IMG/VR virus record: IMGVR_UViG_3300023179_008318
Span: 1-26,512 of that record
Length of the DNA: 26,512 nt
Source of the DNA: a virus
Direction: 5' to 3' (one strand)
Part shown: in pieces, positions 19,655 through 26,283 of the stretch
Numbering within the stretch: position 1 is the first letter of the stretch
Layout of the letters: each line of letters opens with the position of its first letter
The notes under the pieces: generated by a model
What the model saw: only the letters and a program-made list of their open reading frames with translations
Told to the model about the DNA's origin: nothing
Database searches by the model: none
Translations under genes and position numbers: made by a program

Positions 19655-20688
19655 GCTGTTCTTCCGTGTGGGCCGTTCTCTGACACAGAGTTCGGTGTCA
19701 CCGTCAAGAACTTAGCGCGTGAACGAAGCTGAGAGATCTTCGTGGCACCGCTGTAAGACAGTCCGCTCCTGAGACCATCGTGGAAATTCGACACAGTGTT
19801 GATAAGGTCTCCTTTGAATGGTACGAGAAGGGATACCCCTTCTTCTCCTCCAACATGGCCTCTCCACTCCATCTGTGCTTCACGAGAAGCCATGCCCCTG
19901 AACTCCTTGAACCTCTTTCCGTCCTTCTCGATGGTGCGTCCTGGAGACTGTTGATGGCCACTCAGCACAGATCCCAGCATCAGCAGGTCGGCACCGGCAG
20001 CTAGTGCCTTGACACCGTCACCGCTGTTTCTGATTCCACCGTCCGCGACGATCAGCACGTCTCTGTCGCTCTTTGAACACTCCATGATCGATTGAAGTGT
20101 GGGTATGCCGTGTCCCGTCTGAATTCGTGTCGTACAGACAGATCCACCGCCCACACCGACTCTGATCGAGTCAAATCCCCAGTCTGCGAGATCGTTGAAA
20201 CCTTCGAGGGTGGCTACGTTGCCTCCCATGAAGTGGACGTCCCCCTTCTTGTAGGTCTCTCTGAGACTCGTTATCGCTGCCTTTACGTTCGCATGATGCC
20301 CGTGTGCTACGTCGACACAGAAGGCTCTGCATCCTGCGGCGTATAGAGCTGCAGTCCTCTCAAGCAGATCTCCAGAGGCTCCAACTGCACACATTACACT
20401 GGGGGTCTCAGCGTCGACGTATTGCTTGACAGCTGTCTCAATAGAGCAGTATCGATGAAGCACACCGAAGCCACCAAGATTCGACAAGACTTTCGCTGCT
20501 GCCGGTCCCACCACAGTGTCCATCGGAGCCCCGACGATGGGTGACGTGAGGGGTGGGAGTCCCCGGACTAGTCGAACCGGTTCGAGCGAATCGTGATCAA
20601 AGGGGGAAAGATCGACGTCCTTTCGGGAGACGACAGAAGAATACTGTGGCGTCAACAGGACGTCATCGAAACACAAAGCTCTCAACAT
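19648..20688 (-). CDS. GMP reductase / IMP dehydrogenase family enzyme, GMP reductase-like
   Basis: 346 residues, the single-barrel size of GuaC and without a CBS pair. Family landmarks: [27 protein letters not shown] (~155-160), [15 protein letters not shown] with catalytic Cys185, and [21 protein letters not shown]. The late [10 protein letters not shown] and VPFKGD ... [13 protein letters not shown] blocks look more like GMP reductase than IMP dehydrogenase. GMP reductase converts GMP to IMP with NADPH; IMP dehydrogenase runs IMP to XMP with NAD. Either would shift purine pools during infection. ATG 20688 is preceded by TTATTGT at six bases. Divergent from the ART at 20748. Confidence 0.88.
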   Translation of the reverse strand: MLRALCFDDVLLTPQYSSVVSRKDVDLSPFDHDSLEPVRLVRGLPPLTSPIVGAPMDTVVGPAAAKVLSNLGGFGVLHRYCSIETAVKQYVDAETPSVMCAVGASGDLLERTAALYAAGCRAFCVDVAHGHHANVKAAITSLRETYKKGDVHFMGGNVATLEGFNDLADWGFDSIRVGVGGGSVCTTRIQTGHGIPTLQSIMECSKSDRDVLIVADGGIRNSGDGVKALAAGADLLMLGSVLSGHQQSPGRTIEKDGKRFKEFRGMASREAQMEWRGHVGGEEGVSLLVPFKGDLINTVSNFHDGLRSGLSYSGATKISQLRSRAKFLTVTPNSVSENGPHGRTAQ

Positions 20689-20694
20689 GTCATG

Positions 20695-20701
20695 ACAATA
20701 A
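20695..20701 (-). promoter_or_regulatory. Start-locked TTATTGT element before the GMP reductase-type gene
   Basis: TTATTGT on the minus strand ends six bases before ATG 20688, the same heptamer and spacing as at the fibre gene (13469-13475). Confidence 0.3.
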
Positions 20702-20747
20702 CCCGAGACCCGCTATATTTACAAAGCACACCAGAGACCTCCAGATA

Positions 20748-21431
20748 ATGCAGCAACAAATATACGAGAGGATATACAGACGACTTCTTAGAGAATCCGT
20801 AGACCTCGGAGAGATCGAATTCTCGCCACTTCGGATCGACGGTGTCGACACATCTGAACCAGATACGGCGCAAGAAGAAGTTCTCTTTTCTGCCATTAGA
20901 AGATGGATGAGAGGCAGCAGCACGAAGAAGACGACGGACATGATCAGAGGGGCGGCAGAAGACCCGAAGTACGCGGAGTTCTTCAATGCTCCTGTAGGCC
21001 AGACGATCTACAGAGGCATGGCACTCGACGTCTATAAGCTCAAGCGGTGGCTTGGAGTTAGCTACGACACGGTGATCGGCCTCGAGGGAGAGAAGAGCGT
21101 CGACATCGTTCTGGGGCCTGGTGATAAGGGTGGAGCGTCATGGAGCTACGAGGCATTCGAGGCGAAGAAGTTCTCCTCGATACACGCCGACGGCAACTTA
21201 GAATTCGATGAAGAGTCTCTCGACTACGTTTCAGATGAACCTGAGGTCATCCTCGAGGCCGAGACAGACGGTGTTCCGGGGCACTTCGTGGACCTTGGCG
21301 CACTACAGTCTAAGATCAAGCCAAATGAACTGCCTACATTTGGCGGTAAATCTGAGGCAGAAGTGCTGCAGCTGGGACCCGTGCGGGTCAAGAAGATCCA
21401 CTGGTGGAACAACAGGGGTGACGACAAGTAG
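20748..21431 (+). CDS. Putative ADP-ribosyltransferase with capsid-targeting-like N-terminus (second)
   Basis: ATG 20748 gives MQQQIYERIYRRLLRESVDL, closely like the start of the 2608 protein (both R-[VI]-Y-x-R-L-L-R-E); the open frame upstream lies over the divergent neighbour and lacks any motif. ART landmarks in the 227 residues: TIYRGM with Arg89, GGASWSYEAFEAKKFSSI with Ser131/Ser133, and SEAEVLQLGPV with Glu203/Glu205. The EAE..xLGPV block is shared with the 2608 protein. Cleavage after L-R-E would release a ~210-residue enzyme. Inferred role: injected modifier of host proteins, as for T4 Alt. A second EAE (170-172) is a less likely catalytic pair. Confidence 0.62.
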   Translation: MQQQIYERIYRRLLRESVDLGEIEFSPLRIDGVDTSEPDTAQEEVLFSAIRRWMRGSSTKKTTDMIRGAAEDPKYAEFFNAPVGQTIYRGMALDVYKLKRWLGVSYDTVIGLEGEKSVDIVLGPGDKGGASWSYEAFEAKKFSSIHADGNLEFDEESLDYVSDEPEVILEAETDGVPGHFVDLGALQSKIKPNELPTFGGKSEAEVLQLGPVRVKKIHWWNNRGDDK

Positions 21432-21461
21432 ATTTAGCAGCCCTGGGTGTACAGTGGTAGC

Positions 21462-21746
21462 ATGGAGTTTAAACGGGGACAGCTCGTCGTGTCGACGACC
21501 AACACAGACCTATTCGCGCTGGGCAGGGACAACAAGGCAGTCGACGTCTTGCCACGAGGCACGTGCTGCTTCGTCATCGAGCAACAGCTTTGCATGGAGA
21601 CCTTCTTGGTGCCATCAGGACGATTCAGGACGATTCAGGACCTGCGCTTTCGCTCGCAAGAGGTCGACAAGGTAAAAGCAGTGCTACCAGACGGTCGGAT
21701 CGGATGGATTCGAGCATCTGAGCTCGAGCTCATCTCAGATACTTAA
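21462..21746 (+). CDS. Small SH3-like family protein
   Basis: ATG 21462 gives MEFKRGQLVVSTTNTD (RGQLV for PGDLV); an in-frame GTG at 21447 is possible but has no motif. LPRGTCCFVIEQQ, then DKVKAVLPDGRIGWIRASELELI complete the family plan. 94 residues. The middle contains a 10-base tandem repeat (21615-21640) that is not a multiple of three, so copy-number change would break the frame. Six bases separate it from the next family gene. Confidence 0.65.
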   Translation: MEFKRGQLVVSTTNTDLFALGRDNKAVDVLPRGTCCFVIEQQLCMETFLVPSGRFRTIQDLRFRSQEVDKVKAVLPDGRIGWIRASELELISDT

Positions 21747-21751
21747 GAGAA

Positions 21752-21994
21752 ATGAGACCGGGCGACCTCGTCACGTGCTACCAGGGCACGAATTGTGGCG
21801 TACTCATTTATGAAACACGATGGGAAAGCGCCGTCGTTGGATCGCTACATCAAGGAGAGCTGGCGATGGTGATTGAGTCGGTCAGACAGCCTGTCGTAGG
21901 CGACCTCGAAGGAGAGCAGATACGCGTGATCATCGCAAAGAGCTGCAAGACTGGGTGGAACTATGCAGCGTGCTTCAAGCATCTGAACACGTAG
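21752..21994 (+). CDS. Small SH3-like family protein (MRPGDLV start)
   Basis: 80 residues starting MRPGDLVTCYQGTNCGVLI, then LHQGELAMVIES and IRVIIAKSCKTGWNYAACFKHL. This is one of the clearest copies: PGDLV, GELAMV and TGW are all present. AAGAGAA precedes the ATG. Tandem with the 21462 gene. The following 110 bases hold only a 22-codon basic frame (21998-22066) with no ribosome site, so I see no gene there. Confidence 0.7.
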   Translation: MRPGDLVTCYQGTNCGVLIYETRWESAVVGSLHQGELAMVIESVRQPVVGDLEGEQIRVIIAKSCKTGWNYAACFKHLNT

Positions 21995-22104
21995 ATCTAT
22001 GATGCTAGAAGCGCACACCTATCGACGTCTACGCCGATCCCGCCCTACGGGAAAGAAAAAGTCGTAGACCATTTCAGCGCAATGCTACGACTAACCACGG
22101 CAGA

Positions 22105-22350
22105 TTACATCGAACAGTCATGTGGGAGTAAGTCGATAGCGTACATCCATCCCAATCGTCCTTCCCACAAGACTCGGACATAAGTGGGTCTAGACGACAT
22201 CACCTCGACTGCAAGGAGCATCGCACTAGACGGAACTTCAAAATAAGCAGGAAGAAATCCTGCTTGGGGATCGTCTGAGATGTACATCGGCGCTCCGTCG
22301 AGGACGGGTCTGTAGATGCCTCCAACGTAGAAGTTATTGACGGTATTCAC
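22105..22350 (-). CDS. Small SH3-like family protein
   Basis: GTG 22350 (GAGAGAC upstream) opens an 81-residue product: NFYVGGIYRPVLDGAPMYIS, then SSAMLLAVEVMSSRPTYVRVLWEGRLGWMYAIDLL. The N-terminal PGDLV is degenerate (VGGIYRP) but the C-terminal VRVLW.GRLGWMY is typical. It lies ten bases after the 22360 family gene, so the two are probably co-transcribed. Confidence 0.62.
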   Translation of the reverse strand: MNTVNNFYVGGIYRPVLDGAPMYISDDPQAGFLPAYFEVPSSAMLLAVEVMSSRPTYVRVLWEGRLGWMYAIDLLPHDCSM

Positions 22351-22359
22351 TACTGTCTC

Positions 22360-22575
22360 TCACACTTTCTTGCAGAATCCCGGATAGATCTGATGTACAC
22401 CTAGAGGGGTCACAGCGATGTAGAATGCACGGGGCTCGTAGTGACTCACGGGCATGCTCCCTAAGAAGATCGCAAAAGTTCCTTTGGGCCAAAGAAACGG
22501 GGCTTCACTTGCCCGCAGTCTCACAGCGTAGGATCTAGCATTCGGAACGACAATGAGAAGATCACCGGGAATCAT
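22360..22575 (-). CDS. Small SH3-like family protein (MIPGDLL start)
   Basis: I choose the ATG at 22575, giving MIPGDLLIVVPNARS, because it matches the family start and lies four bases after the stop of the fragment upstream; an in-frame ATG at 22611 would add 12 residues. LWPKGTFAIFLGSM and FYIAVTPLGVHQIYPGFCKKV follow; the GW motif is replaced by GVHQI. 71 residues. Confidence 0.6.
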   Translation of the reverse strand: MIPGDLLIVVPNARSYAVRLRASEAPFLWPKGTFAIFLGSMPVSHYEPRAFYIAVTPLGVHQIYPGFCKKV

Positions 22576-22579
22576 GCTA

Positions 22580-22687
22580 CTATTGTAGGTCACAGAGAGT
22601 TGATTTTTCATTCACCGGCTCGAGCACGTGACCGTACATCCACCCGACTGTGTCAAGAAACAGCACCTTGACAGAGTAGTACCTCAT
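22580..22687 (-). pseudogene. 3' remnant of an SH3-like family gene
   Basis: The frame reads MRYYSVKVLFLDTVGWMYGH, then VLEPVNEKS, to TAG 22582-22580. This is the C-terminal half of the family (KVLF.D.VGWMY..VLEP), but no N-terminal PGDLV half is in frame upstream, where stop codons appear. It overlaps a second broken frame (22653-22721), so the region looks like a recombination junction. Confidence 0.5.
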
Positions 22688-22721
22688 TCCACTCTCTTGA
22701 TCCACAGACTAAGACTCTCAC
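22653..22721 (-). pseudogene. 5' fragment resembling DUF2493/SLOG-type proteins
   Basis: GTG 22721 follows AAGGAAG and reads MRVLVCGSREWNEVLLCQG before TGA. The MRVLVCGSRxW opening is typical of phage DUF2493 (SLOG-fold, nucleotide-binding) proteins, which are normally over 100 residues. Here it stops after 22 codons, running into the SH3-like remnant in another frame. Confidence 0.4.
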
Positions 22722-22811
22722 ACCTTCCTTGTGGTCAAAGGAATAATTCATCAGTTGCATTCTACGCTATTAGTAGAAATCAATTTAGATTACTGCAAGA
22801 AGCATTTGGGA

Positions 22812-23615
22812 TTAGACCACGATCGTTTCTTCGGGACGAACCTTACCAAAGTAAGAGGCTCGAGCCACCATGCACTCTATCGAGTTTGTGACTCTAATGT
22901 GACACGGGGTGTGGGTGTGCCCGGCCAGGACTACAACACGTTTTTTCTTCCGGCCTTCCATCACCTTTTCTATCCTCTTGCCGAGGATGGAATTTGTGTT
23001 GTAGGGTAACCAAAACTTTTCCATCCAGGTTCCTTCGGCTCGGGTCGCTTCTTTCCACGGTGGAACGTGGGTCATCAGGTACACGGTCTTGTGGTGTTCC
23101 AAGGCCTCGATCAGCCGTTCCTCCATCAGCTCGGCTGACTGTCGAGCCATGTCCCTCCACATCACCAACCGCTCTTCCCAACCATTGGCATGGTAGAAGT
23201 CGAAGGTTAGCCTCCAATCAGTGGTGAACCGTAACAGCCTTGGGTCGCCGTGCCGAGCATCGTACCACCCCTCAGTTCCGATCAGGGCAACCTTCTCGGA
23301 CAGGGTAATGACCGGTGACTCTGTCAACCAATGCAGGTTTTTATGCTCGGAACAAATCCGCCGAACGTCGGCGTGAACTGAGCCTATGTGCCGCCCGTGG
23401 TAGTCGTGGTTCCCAAGCACAAAGTATATCGGTCCATTGAAGTGTTTCGCAAGGAACCGTAGGTCCGACTCCAGCCATCTTCCGGAAGAAACGTCTCCAG
23501 ACAGCAGCAGTCCATCGGCCCCTGACTTTTGTAGGTTCAACGCATGTAACCTTTTTAGGAAAGGAAACCAGGAAAGGTTCATGTGGGTATCGCTGCACCA
23601 GGCGAGTCTCTTCAT
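22812..23615 (-). CDS. Calcineurin-like metallophosphoesterase
   Basis: ATG 23615 gives 267 residues; an upstream in-frame TTG (23639) is less likely. The metal-site motifs of the family are in order: CSDTHMN (D-x-H), LLSGDVSSGR (GD), VLGNHDYHGR (GNHD), VYLMTHVPP (H), and VVVLAGHTHTP (GHTH). All ligands are present, so it should be active on phosphomono- or diesters. Substrate unknown; phage relatives act on nucleotides or nucleic-acid ends. It stands alone between the junction at 22.6 kb and the right-hand mini-gene chain, which ends at its own terminator. Confidence 0.88.
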   Translation of the reverse strand: MKRLAWCSDTHMNLSWFPFLKRLHALNLQKSGADGLLLSGDVSSGRWLESDLRFLAKHFNGPIYFVLGNHDYHGRHIGSVHADVRRICSEHKNLHWLTESPVITLSEKVALIGTEGWYDARHGDPRLLRFTTDWRLTFDFYHANGWEERLVMWRDMARQSAELMEERLIEALEHHKTVYLMTHVPPWKEATRAEGTWMEKFWLPYNTNSILGKRIEKVMEGRKKKRVVVLAGHTHTPCHIRVTNSIECMVARASYFGKVRPEETIVV

Positions 23616-23720
23616 TGTGTTTAAGTTATCACAACTCAAGTTCAGATGGCATCTAAACTATCGTAGCTACCGGACAATTAATAGACACTAATCTCTCTAC
23701 AGCCCGCCTCTGTTTACACG

Positions 23721-23754
23721 AAAAACAAAAAGAAAGGATATCGGCCTTGTGCCG
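23721..23754 (-). terminator. Intrinsic terminator of the right-hand minus-strand chain
   Basis: On the minus strand, just after the stop at 23763, the stem CGGC/GCCG with loop ACAAG (23754-23742) is followed by a T-rich run (tatcctttctttttgttttt). The hairpin core matches those in the 36-base inverted repeat. Confidence 0.7.
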
Positions 23755-23762
23755 TAAGTCAT

Positions 23763-23999
23763 TCAGAGCTGCCCCAGCCACGCCATGTTAGCCCATCCGA
23801 TTCCAAGCGGCGTGAGAATACGACACATCTGCCCGAATTCCACTTCTCGAATCTCCAGAATCATTGCAAGTTGACCTTCGGGAACTGTGACATGGGGACC
23901 GTCGAAAAGGGAGAGGTAAGCTGGTTCATTGTAGAGGGTGAAGGGTGCTGTGTTCAGTGGGTTTCCACGTTCCAGCACCACTAGATCACCCGGGTTCAC
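23763..23999 (-). CDS. Small SH3-like family protein (MNPGDLV start)
   Basis: 78 residues: MNPGDLVVLERGNPLN, then VPEGQLAMILEIREVEFGQMCRILTPLGIGWANMAWLGQL, the full family plan. GTG 23999 overlaps the upstream gene's TGA (GTGA). Last gene of the minus-strand chain before its terminator. Confidence 0.72.
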   Translation of the reverse strand: MNPGDLVVLERGNPLNTAPFTLYNEPAYLSLFDGPHVTVPEGQLAMILEIREVEFGQMCRILTPLGIGWANMAWLGQL

Positions 24000-24217
24000 C
24001 GGATCGTCTCCAGCAATTCGGCATTAATCCAACCAACCTTACCATCGTTCATTAGAACCTGATAGTAGTACTTGTCGGTGATCGAAAAATCGGCATCAAG
24101 CACCACCCCTAGATGATATGGTTCCATGGTTCCGACTACATCCCCAAATCCATCTTCGATGGAACCATAGGCACGAGTTCCAACCCACTTTGGTTTCACA
24201 AGTTCGCCTGGGTTCAC
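23996..24217 (-). CDS. Small SH3-like family protein (MNPGELV start)
   Basis: GTG 24217 gives MNPGELVKPKWVGTRAYG and overlaps the upstream stop as GTGA; a longer in-frame start at 24250 would lie inside the upstream gene. The C-terminal YYYQVLMNDGKVGWINAELLETI is typical. 73 residues. Confidence 0.7.
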   Translation of the reverse strand: MNPGELVKPKWVGTRAYGSIEDGFGDVVGTMEPYHLGVVLDADFSITDKYYYQVLMNDGKVGWINAELLETIR

Positions 24218-24441
24218 GGAACCTCCTCGATGTAAGGCCAAAGAATCCAACCTGATTTTCCGTTGTTCATCAGGACCCGGTACACGGAAGAACCACCACG
24301 AAACCTACCAACCTCAAGCACCACTCCAAGTTCACCGCTGATAATCCCGCCACGATGAACAACACGATCACAACGCGTATCCGAGTATAGGTTCTCAGAT
24401 GAACGATTTGATGCGATCCGGATTAGGTCACCTGGGTTCAT
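24214..24441 (-). CDS. Small SH3-like family protein (MNPGDLI start)
   Basis: ATG 24441 (GGAGATCGG upstream, ATGA overlap) gives MNPGDLIRIASNRSSEN, then ISGELGVVLEVGRFRGGSSVYRVLMNNGKSGWILWPYIEEV. 75 residues. RVLMNNGKSGWI closely matches QVLMNDGKVGWI of the adjacent 23996 gene, so these two are recent tandem duplicates. Confidence 0.72.
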   Translation of the reverse strand: MNPGDLIRIASNRSSENLYSDTRCDRVVHRGGIISGELGVVLEVGRFRGGSSVYRVLMNNGKSGWILWPYIEEVP

Positions 24442-24665
24442 CCGATCTCCACGCAATAAACAACATTGATCCACCCGATTCCTTCAGAGGTAAAGAGCTT
24501 TAGGAACCTCCGAGGATCTTCGCCTTCCTCAACCTTGCTTGCTAAAATGATCCCAATCGTGCCGTTCTTTAGGTTTGGAGGTAGTTCACCACGAATCCAT
24601 TTGTCGGGAAACAGAGGGGCTCCGTAACCCGAGCAGGTGATACGCACCATGGATCCATTTTCCAT
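24438..24665 (-). CDS. Small SH3-like family protein
   Basis: 75 residues: MENGSMVRITCSGYGAP (NGSMV for PGDLV), LKNGTIGIILASK, then RRFLKLFTSEGIGWINVVYCVEI. AGGATAGG precedes the ATG. It starts the four-gene chain 24665-23763 in which every stop overlaps the next start. Confidence 0.7.
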   Translation of the reverse strand: MENGSMVRITCSGYGAPLFPDKWIRGELPPNLKNGTIGIILASKVEEGEDPRRFLKLFTSEGIGWINVVYCVEIG

Positions 24666-24683
24666 GTTCCTATCCTACCAACC

Positions 24684-24968
24684 TTAGGCGGAACTTTTCA
24701 CCGCCCACCGAGGTGTGATTCCATTCCCGGCAATCCTATCCACCATTCCTAGTGTTCCTGGGGCGGATGGAGGAGAATCCAAAAGGTTTCGTACCTCATT
24801 CCACCTACGATCGAAATCATCCTGCTCCTCCGGGCTCAATGAATTCCATAATGAATCCATCCGCCCATAGAAATCCACACCAGGATCCTCCTGTAGAATG
24901 TTACAGGCCCTCTGGTGCTTCAGGCCTTCCAGGTACCGTTCCCACTTGATCTCTAAGGAATCAATCAT
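24684..24968 (-). CDS. 94-residue helical hypothetical protein
   Basis: ATG 24968 overlaps the upstream stop (ATGA) and follows AAGGGTGA. The sequence is mostly helical and charged: SLEIKWERYLEGLKHQRACNIL, then LSPEEQDDFDRRWNEVRNLL, with a Gly/Pro-rich tail. It has no membrane segment or metal motif and is not a member of the SH3-like family. Unknown. Confidence 0.6.
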   Translation of the reverse strand: MIDSLEIKWERYLEGLKHQRACNILQEDPGVDFYGRMDSLWNSLSPEEQDDFDRRWNEVRNLLDSPPSAPGTLGMVDRIAGNGITPRWAVKSSA

Positions 24969-25207
24969 GATTCACCCTTCTCAATCTTCTTTTCGATTTC
25001 GATCCATTGAAGCACCAAGCTTTTCAAGCTTTCCCAGGGGTAAAGAATATGATTGTTGTTCCCGGCGGTGAACTTCACGAAGTAGTTAACTTTTACATCA
25101 CCATTTTCATCATTGATTTCAGTTGATCCAACTATCATCTCAGCAGTAACATTGGTGCTCGTGGAGGTTGGGCCGGAAACAGGAACCACCTTGTTGTTTT
25201 CACTCAT
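24965..25207 (-). CDS. 80-residue hypothetical protein
   Basis: ATG 25207 has GGAGGATAAAC upstream. A Ser/Thr/Val-rich N-terminal tail (VVPVSGPTSTSTNVTAE) leads into a beta sandwich-like segment (MIVGSTEINDENGDVKVNYFVKFTAG) and a C-terminal helix (KSLVLQWIEIEKKIEKGE). Not recognised. Coupled to the 24684 gene by ATGA. Confidence 0.6.
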   Translation of the reverse strand: MSENNKVVPVSGPTSTSTNVTAEMIVGSTEINDENGDVKVNYFVKFTAGNNNHILYPWESLKSLVLQWIEIEKKIEKGES

Positions 25208-25222
25208 GTTTATCCTCCAATC

Positions 25223-25393
25223 TCAACCAAAACGTTGGTTGAACTTCCTCATCACTTCCTTCCATTCCTCGTTACGTTTTTTCCTCTGTAATTCCCTTCT
25301 TTTCTCCGTTCGGTAGCACCAAAGGAAAAACAGGGAAAACCCCAGGGTAAACGTGGTGAAGATGGAAATGTTAATGATGAGATCAGTGTTCAT
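25223..25393 (-). CDS. 56-residue small membrane protein
   Basis: ATG 25393 follows GGTGAACC, the ribosome site style used by neighbours. The product has one clear N-terminal membrane helix (LIINISIFTTFTLGFSLFFLW) and a strongly basic cytoplasmic tail (CYRTEKRRELQRKKRNEEWK), so an N-out, C-in single-pass protein is predicted. The frame fills an otherwise empty gap exactly. A holin-like or regulatory role cannot be told from sequence. Confidence 0.6.
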   Translation of the reverse strand: MNTDLIINISIFTTFTLGFSLFFLWCYRTEKRRELQRKKRNEEWKEVMRKFNQRFG

Positions 25394-25402
25394 GGTTCAC
25401 CA

Positions 25403-25606
25403 TCACAGGGGTGTTGCATAACCAACGATCTTGTGATGGATTTCCGAGAGGAGGATCTTGTACCCCTCAATCTGGCTCTTTAGATTTCCGATGCAAACCT
25501 GATGATCCGGATGGAAATGTTTTCCGTTGAACTCCAGGAACTCGGAATCGTTTGTGATGTTAACCTTACAGTGAGAACAGTTTCGTACGTTGTTTTTCTT
25601 ATTCAT
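25403..25606 (-). CDS. 67-residue protein with Cys/His cluster
   Basis: ATG 25606 has the strong ribosome site GGAGGA. The N-terminal half reads NVRNCSHCKVNITNDSEFLE, then GKHFHPDHQVC, so Cys10, Cys13 plus a His-rich segment and a later Cys could bind one zinc (LIM-like half-finger). The C-terminal half is a helix (KSQIEGYKILLSEIHHKIVG). Possibly a small DNA- or protein-binding regulator. Confidence 0.6.
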   Translation of the reverse strand: MNKKNNVRNCSHCKVNITNDSEFLEFNGKHFHPDHQVCIGNLKSQIEGYKILLSEIHHKIVGYATPL

Positions 25607-25609
25607 GAT

Positions 25610-25858
25610 TCAATCCTCCACATTCGGTTTCGGGAAACTCCGTTCATCCGCGATTAGATCCGTGTTCTGGAACATGATGTTCTCAGCCTCCTTGAAGATG
25701 GAACGTAGATCCTCATAGCCCATCACAATGGAATTGGTTCCTCTCCCGTAGGAATCGGTAACGCTGATGTTAAAATTGTTCCAGTGTGGGTTGAAGGTGA
25801 TACTGAACTGAGTTCCTTCAGTATCTTGAAATTCAGTACTGAGTTTCTTTTTCTTCAC
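25610..25858 (-). CDS. 82-residue hypothetical protein
   Basis: GTG 25858 overlaps the upstream TGA (GTGA). A Lys-rich start (MKKKKLSTEF) leads into a strand pair TQFSITFNPHWNNFNISVTDSYGRGTNSIVM and a helix YEDLRSIFKEAENIMF. A small alpha/beta fold without known motifs. Unknown. Confidence 0.6.
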   Translation of the reverse strand: MKKKKLSTEFQDTEGTQFSITFNPHWNNFNISVTDSYGRGTNSIVMGYEDLRSIFKEAENIMFQNTDLIADERSFPKPNVED

Positions 25859-26061
25859 GGTTCTTCTCCATCGATTTCAACCACTCGAACCCTAAACCAT
25901 CTTCCGTTTCGAAAGATATCATACAATCCATCTTCACAACGATGAAATGGATTTGGAGTGGAACCTAGTTCACCAATCTCACTGTGCCGGGAATTGATAC
26001 ACAGGTTCAGGTGTTCAAATAGATCAACAATATCACCACGGTTTTTCTTGTGGTTCTTCAT
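25855..26061 (-). CDS. Diverged SH3-like family protein
   Basis: 68 residues: MKNHKKNRGDIVDLFEHLN (RGDIV), then RHSEIGELGSTPN and YDIFRNGRWFRVRVVEIDGEE. The GDIV and GELG landmarks suggest a diverged member, but the terminal GW motif is missing. AAGGTGAACC precedes the ATG. Coupled downstream to 25610. Confidence 0.55.
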   Translation of the reverse strand: MKNHKKNRGDIVDLFEHLNLCINSRHSEIGELGSTPNPFHRCEDGLYDIFRNGRWFRVRVVEIDGEEP

Positions 26062-26070
26062 GGTTCACCT

Positions 26071-26259
26071 TCAATCATAATCATTGTGGAACTCAAGATC
26101 CATTAACCCATCGTACATCTGAACCTCGAACCTCCCGAATGGGATGATCCCCTTTAGGAAGGTTTCGGTATCATTGGGGAAATCATGAACCGAACCAAGT
26201 TCACCAAACTTTTTCTGGAAATTGGTGTTCCACCACCTGGCTTTGATCTTGGCCTTCAT
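26071..26259 (-). CDS. 62-residue hypothetical protein, possibly SH3-like
   Basis: ATG 26259 follows TAGGATAGG. The product is basic at first (MKAKIKARWWNTNFQKKF), then GELGSVHDF and GRFEVQMYDGLMDLEFHND. GELGSV resembles the GELG of the 25855 gene, so it may be a diverged relative. Unknown function. Confidence 0.55.
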   Translation of the reverse strand: MKAKIKARWWNTNFQKKFGELGSVHDFPNDTETFLKGIIPFGRFEVQMYDGLMDLEFHNDYD

Positions 26260-26283
26260 AATCCTATCCTATCACCCCGCACA

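Noticed and set aside
21998-22066. 22-codon basic peptide frame after the 21752 gene
   Set aside because: No ribosome site and no similarity to neighbours; too short to support.
22628-23009. + strand open frames opposite the metallophosphoesterase and the junction
   Set aside because: Shadows of a well-supported minus-strand enzyme, lacking start signals.
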